Below the pieces are notes generated by a model. The model worked only from the letters and a program-made list of their open reading frames with translations, was not told the origin of the DNA and did not search any database. A program made the position numbers and the translations under genes. Positions 59,001 through 64,000 of a stretch of 64,000 bases of DNA are shown in pieces (position 1 is the first letter of the stretch; every line of letters begins with the position of its first letter). Source of the DNA: Pseudoscleropodium purum (lineage: Eukaryota > Streptophyta > Bryopsida > Hypnales > Brachytheciaceae); assembly GCA_963969395.1 (NCBI GenBank), contig OZ017798.1:26776173-26840172 (forward strand), written 5' to 3'.

Positions 59001-60940
59001 AAAAATTTTATCACAATTTGATGTAGCATCTCATGTGTATCCTCAAATTGCAATTTTTTTGAAATGATTTTAAGAAAACAAATATATTATTTTTTTATTT
59101 GCACTTATTGCATTGTTGGTCCATATTTCAATTAGCTTTCTTGAGGCCCCATTTTTTTTCCAAAAATGTTTAAAAGCAATGAACAATAATATATACTATG
59201 GTATATATTATCTTTATGAGCTTAGGATAATCTAAGTTATTCCATGCTCATGCCACAATGCTTTGAAATAAAATGAAGTGTATCCCCCTCTAGTCAATAT
59301 ATATAACATTGTAAATCACCAATATATGTTGAATCCAAACCATCTATGCATCATTTCATTTTTTTGAAACAAATGAAAGTAATTTCATTGCAAGAGAAAA
59401 ATACAAGGGCCCTAGTTGGAAATGGACTACTAAGGATTAAAAAAAAAGTCATCTAGAAAAAGACCACCCCTAAATTAAATAAAGTCTATTTGGTGCCTTC
59501 AAATTGTCTACATCCTTTGGATTTCACTTACTACTATGAAAAAGCAAAAAATTAGATAAAGATTTAACTTTAGAGGAATGTTAGGGGCTTTTTGTAGCTA
59601 TTTGATAATTTAAGGGAGGCATGTTGAGCAAATGACAATTTTCCTAAAGTAAAAGCTATTTTGGTTAATAAAAGCTTTAGGGGTTTACTTAATAGTGTGA
59701 CACTTCTTCCTACCAATTTCTAGAATCATCCTCTTAGAATCCACCAAGTCTTGTGGTTCTAACCATTGTCTTTGTTTTTTTGTAGCATTTGTAGTTTTAC
59801 ATGTGAAAGTGAGCTTTTTTGGAAAATGTAGTAACTTTTGGAAGAAATAATGCCAAAATAGGAAAAAAAATCTTATAGAATAGCATTGTTTTAAAATATG
59901 AGTTCTAAGTCTTTCACCCAAAGTAAATTAGTGTTTTTCTTATAACAAAAAAAATATACATGTAGTAAAAGTTTATTCTACATTCTATTTGTGCTTTGTT
60001 CATTAAGTATTTGTAAAACACAATAGCTATGTGTACTTGGGTAAAGAAATTAAGATTGAAGTGCTCATAAAAAATTGTAGATTGGAGTTTATAAGCCATT
60101 ACTATACTAATTTAACAATTGTAATCTTACAAACTATCAATGTTTTTACATGCTTTAGAATTAAGATTCAATCCTTTCACCATATATATAAAGAGTTAAG
60201 GGCCAATCTAGACTTAAACACTTCATGAAGGATAAAAATACATGCATATGTATTTTATATACAAAGATACCAAGTACCAAGTACCAAGTACCAATGCAAG
60301 CTTATGTATTATACTCTCTACATACAACTCATGGCCTCAACTATAAAAAAGTACACCAAATAAACTTGTCCATGATCCCATTGGTTCTTTCATTTCAACA
60401 TGTTTCCTAATACTAAGATATTTGCACCCTTATTCATCATTGTCAAAATACTTATACCTATATTTTGACCAAAAACAATACTATGATCTAAATATTTGAT
60501 CATGAGAGCCCAATAGAACCTATTCATGTCAATTTAGGATACATGTACCAAAAATCAACTTTTAGATTTCATAAATTATTTAAATAATGTCCAAATACTA
60601 AATTCGACTCTACTTTCAGTTGCCAATAAGATATAATAAAAATATTTTATATTTTATTAATTTAAGTATATATAGTTGGAATTAGTTTAGAGTTTTACAA
60701 TTCAAGGAATACATCAGTACTTACTTTAGTTCATTTATTTTCCACTTCTCCATGCCAATTAATCCAACTCTTTTGCATCTTGCAAATCCATCTCTAGCTA
60801 TCATCTTTGTTTTTGTTGTTTAAAAACATTCCCTTGTTGTCAATAAAATTAGAATGACCATATGACAATGCTTGGTCCATATATTCAAAATTGCTAAATT
60901 GTCCAACATGTTTATGATAAAAGCAATTCAAACATTGTAC
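59001..60940. other. AT-rich spacer
   Basis: No gene is recognised. A short tandem repeat of ACCAAGT lies at about 60268-60294. Confidence 0.5.
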
Positions 60941-60943
60941 TAT

Positions 60944-62660
60944 TTACAAAATTGTACTTTTGCCTCCCATAACACACACCTTATAAATTATGGAGAAGTT
61001 TTTAGCATCAAGTCATTTAAAAAAATTTGGTTTTCCAATGTATTGTCACATCCTTGCCAAAAGAAAAAAAAAGTTAGACACCTTAACTCAAATACATGAC
61101 ATCAAAAGATATTGCCTATATGATCCAAACACTCAGTATATCTATACTAGTCTTGATATTATATTTGTTGAAGTCTGCTTATTACCAAGAACCAAGAGAG
61201 ATTTTGTCTTCCGACCCTTTATATTAAAAATTGACAAACATACCCTCTTTGGAGTGTAACACCTATTATTTATTTAGTTGGTGAACAACCTCTCATTCAC
61301 TTATCACGTTCTAATCAATCACCAACTCAAATATAGAACCTCAAAAAGATTTTGTTGATGTACAATCCATTACCTTCACATCTCCCTAAAATCCTAGACC
61401 ACTTCCTAATCTCTAAGTTGGCCTTTCATCTCACTACAACTAATATTTATTGCTCATCACCAAGCTCACACATGTCGAAATTTAGTTGGCTCTACCTCTC
61501 CAATCATAATCTCACCACTCTCTAATAAAGGCAAATTTAATGAAACAAAATTCCATAATGAAAATTTCTTTGCCTATACCTTTATAACTCAACTATCAAA
61601 TCCAACTATAGTCCATGATACCTTCTCTAGTATTAAAGCTACTCATTGAAAAGAGACTCTGAATAAAAAATAAAATGAAAATTCTAAATAAAAAATGACA
61701 CATGGTTACTTGTAGATCTGCCACCAAATTGTCTAATTAACATCAATAATTGGCTTTTATGTAGAAAAATATAATTCCAATGGTTCATTAGCTCGTTACA
61801 AAGAATGATTTGTAGCTTGTAACTTCATTCAAGAAGCCAACATTTACTTTGATAGAACTTTTTTCTTTATTCGTAAAATGATTTCTTTAAGACTTTTCTT
61901 ACCTCTTACTATCTTTTATGACTATTACATCCATCAAATGGATGTCATTAATTACATTCAACATTTTTCAATAGATTACTATTTGAAAAAACTATATTTC
62001 TCAACCTAAAGGTTACATTCTACTAGAACATAATTTCAAAGTGAATGCATAGTGAGGAGAAGTTATAGGTGCTAAATTACACCCAATTCAAGTATTTTTT
62101 TTCATTTACCAACCCCTTCCAACCTATTCCAAACCCCAACCAACCAACCCCTATTTGTAATTCTAGATTTGTAATTCCATATGCAATCAATATGGGATAT
62201 TGTCATACTTGTCTTCTATATATATATATATCCATATCCATCTTCTATATCCATGAGTCCTTATGTATATGTATCCATATTTATATTTGTATTTGTCTTT
62301 TGAATCTATATTTGTATTTGTATTTCAAATTGACTGCTTGGATCTTCATCCATGGGGTCCCTTTTCTAGATTCAACGACCCTCTTTCAACAGTCTCAAAA
62401 TTTTGTGAAAAAAATAGACGACATCAAGAGTACTTCTATTGTTTTGAATGCACATCAAGCGGCCCAGGATTTTTGGAGGGAGGTTGTTTGGCAAGAATAT
62501 GTCGCATCTTTTCAAGACATAGTTTGTCAATTAATTAAGTCATTATATGGCTTCAAGCAAGCATTGCAAATTTGGTAGGAGCTCTTAAATAAATTCTTTT
62601 AAAATCAAGACTTTACTTGGTATTTGTGTGATACCAATGTGTATATTAAGAGGGACACTT
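60944..62660 (+). mobile_element. copia pol remnant 2
   Basis: The integrase tail is readable at 60990-61230 (SSHLKKFGFPMYCHILAKRK, then YCLYDPNTQYIYTSLDIIFV), corresponding to the copia GCxxYxHIP...GYxLYDP...ISRDVxF block. RT scraps are at about 62440-62650 (VCQLIKSLYGFKQALQIW, then DTNVYIKR). It is paralogous to 46976-48740; both contain the block GGATCTTCATCCATGGGGTCC or its one-base variant. No LTRs were identified and stops are abundant. Confidence 0.7.
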
Positions 62661-62788
62661 CTTACCAAGGGAGATCACTATTGATTTATTAGAAAACTTT
62701 GTGAATTAAAAGATATGGTTCATTTAATTCAAAGGGGGCAAATTTTATATAATATATAGGGCTAATATAGGGTCCATGATATGCTACA

Positions 62789-62790
<2 letters not shown>

Positions 62791-62850
<60 letters not shown>
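62791..62850. repeat. (AT)n-(AC)n microsatellite
   Basis: About 24 AT dinucleotides are followed by about six AC dinucleotides. No function is inferred. Confidence 0.95.
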
Positions 62851-62851
<1 letters not shown>

Positions 62852-63890
62852 TGCAAGAATCTACTATTCCAAGAAAAAAATGGTGAGCTACTAATGTACA
62901 ATACAATGAAGGTTGTGACAGGGATTTGTGTTTATACATGAGACCCAATTGTTAAGGAATTGTTTTATGGCTCTAGTTACCTTCATTCCCATGTGACTAT
63001 GGTTAGTGAAGATAGTAAACTCATTGTCTTGCTCCTTTGCTATGTTTGAGTGCAACTAAAGTGGATAGGGTTTGCTACTGATTTTTTTCTTTGTTGTGTT
63101 GCAATGCAAGAGGATAGGATTTGTTCAATTTTCTTTTGTAGTTTAGAATTTAGGGTTGCATGGCAATCTCATGAGGTTGGTGTTTTGTATAGGCCTTATG
63201 ATTTTGATGTTTCATGTAGTTGGATTTCAAGATTTTGCTTTGGATTTTGGATTGTCAACTTTGACACTTGCATTTGGCACAATTGTTCTTGCTTTTAGAA
63301 GCAACTCAATGTTTGGGCATGGTACCCTACTTTTGGTGCGAGCTTGATCCTAGCCTTTAAGAGCACAATAATGGCATCACCATTTGGTGAGTAAGCATTA
63401 GTGACATGGTATAGTGCTATGATGGTCTTGGATGTATCTGAGTCTATTGTGCCAATGGTTTGGAATTCATTCATGAGACGTTTTTGTATAGAATGATAGT
63501 AATCAGTCTTTGGATTATATGTGGTGTGTTTGAGATTGTATGGGTGTGTGGATATGTGAGGTGGTTGAATAGAAGTGGTGTTGTTAGAATGTAAATGCAA
63601 TGCTAATGTGATGATATTGTTTTTTATGGACAACAAGGGCTTCATCAGTGAGTGCATTTGGTAGCAACTTTGGTACATCTAATTTAAAAGGTATGCATCA
63701 CAAGAGCACAAGGAAGAAATTGGCATTAGAGGATTACACAATAGATAATACAGATGAATACTATGCACTTGTTTTGTTTAAGTATCACCACAAAAAGAGT
63801 TTGTATCATAATATTTGAAGTATCAAGCTCTTCTTTATATTGGTTTTGGAGATGGTAGATTCTTTTCATATGATTCTTCACTTTGTTGTT
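62851..63890. other. spacer with no supported gene
   Basis: Frames on both strands (for example 63295-63678 minus and 63050-63347 plus) have biased composition and no recognisable domain. I see nothing that supports a gene. Confidence 0.45.
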
Positions 63891-63895
63891 GATTG

Positions 63896-64000
63896 TTAGA
63901 TCGATCTAGAATTTGCCAAGGTGCCAAGATCATACCAAGTGTTGTAATTAAATTTCTTCAAGCTATTGCACCAGATGAGTTTGATCAAAGTACATTGCAA
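63896..64000 (+). other. possible partial coding segment at the window edge
   Basis: A frame open to the end of the window reads GAKIIPSVVIKFLQAIAPDE and then FDQSTLQ, more protein-like than the surroundings, and runs off the edge. It is too short to identify; it could be an exon of the next gene or a transposon scrap. Confidence 0.2.

Noticed and set aside
62069..62578. 169-codon plus frame
   Set aside because: Mostly translation of TATA/ATTTGTATT simple sequence; only the last 40 codons are copia RT remnant.
63295..63678. 127-codon minus frame near the right end
   Set aside because: Composition-driven (His/Asn/Thr-rich), with no domain and no splice or promoter support.
1..64000. tRNA, rRNA or CRISPR features
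   Set aside because: No cloverleaf, rRNA core or regularly spaced direct-repeat array was recognised by eye; the TGGTATCAGAGC match is a retrotransposon primer site, not a tRNA gene.

Overview
This is a eukaryotic nuclear window from a land plant. It shows spliced genes with GT-AG introns, two plastid-targeted proteins, plant-type LTR retrotransposons and a CACTA element. The intergenic DNA is very AT-rich and mostly decayed transposons; the three host genes sit in less AT-rich islands. Species cannot be fixed from sequence. A non-seed plant such as a bryophyte is my guess (inference), partly because one gene is a bacterial-type dioxygenase unusual in flowering plants.

Layout. 1-1.7 kb: repeat remnants. 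3.2-9.9 kb (+): a 15-exon leucine-rich-repeat gene matching a single conserved plant family (Arabidopsis At4g23840 type), with a predicted acylated N-terminus. 10.2-14.6 kb: AT-rich spacer. 14.9-16.5 kb (-): a 4-exon plastid fibrillin (PAP) gene whose first intron holds a duplicated piece of exon 2 and a perfect 37-bp inverted repeat. Just upstream lies a short decayed piece of the dioxygenase gene found 38 kb away. 19.6-27.8 kb (+): a degenerate Ty3/gypsy chromovirus with LTRs and a perfect 5-bp target duplication, split by a 2.4-kb nested insertion. 28.9-29.2 kb: fragment of a DOXC-type 2-oxoglutarate dioxygenase. 29.8-36.0 kb (-): a Ty1/copia element with 194-bp LTRs, tRNA-Met primer site and perfect target duplication. 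It has an extra leader ORF before gag and a long extra ORF after RNase H.

36-52 kb is transposon-derived AT-rich DNA. It holds a 643-bp TTAA-bounded inverted-repeat element (three copies of identical length in the window), a copia remnant and a 665-bp CACTA-type non-autonomous element. 53.1-55.8 kb (+): a two-exon clavaminate synthase/asparagine oxygenase-like Fe(II)/2OG dioxygenase with a likely plastid transit peptide; one 643-bp element ends about 240 bp before its start codon. 56.2-56.9 kb: a receptor-like kinase pseudogene. 57-64 kb: more repeats, a second copia remnant paralogous to the first, and an (AT)n tract.

The host genes do not form an evident pathway. The fibrillin and the dioxygenase are both probably chloroplast proteins, and the stray dioxygenase fragment beside the fibrillin promoter shows that sequence has moved between the two loci. 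All exon boundaries were read by eye from splice signals, frame and family similarity remembered without a database search.
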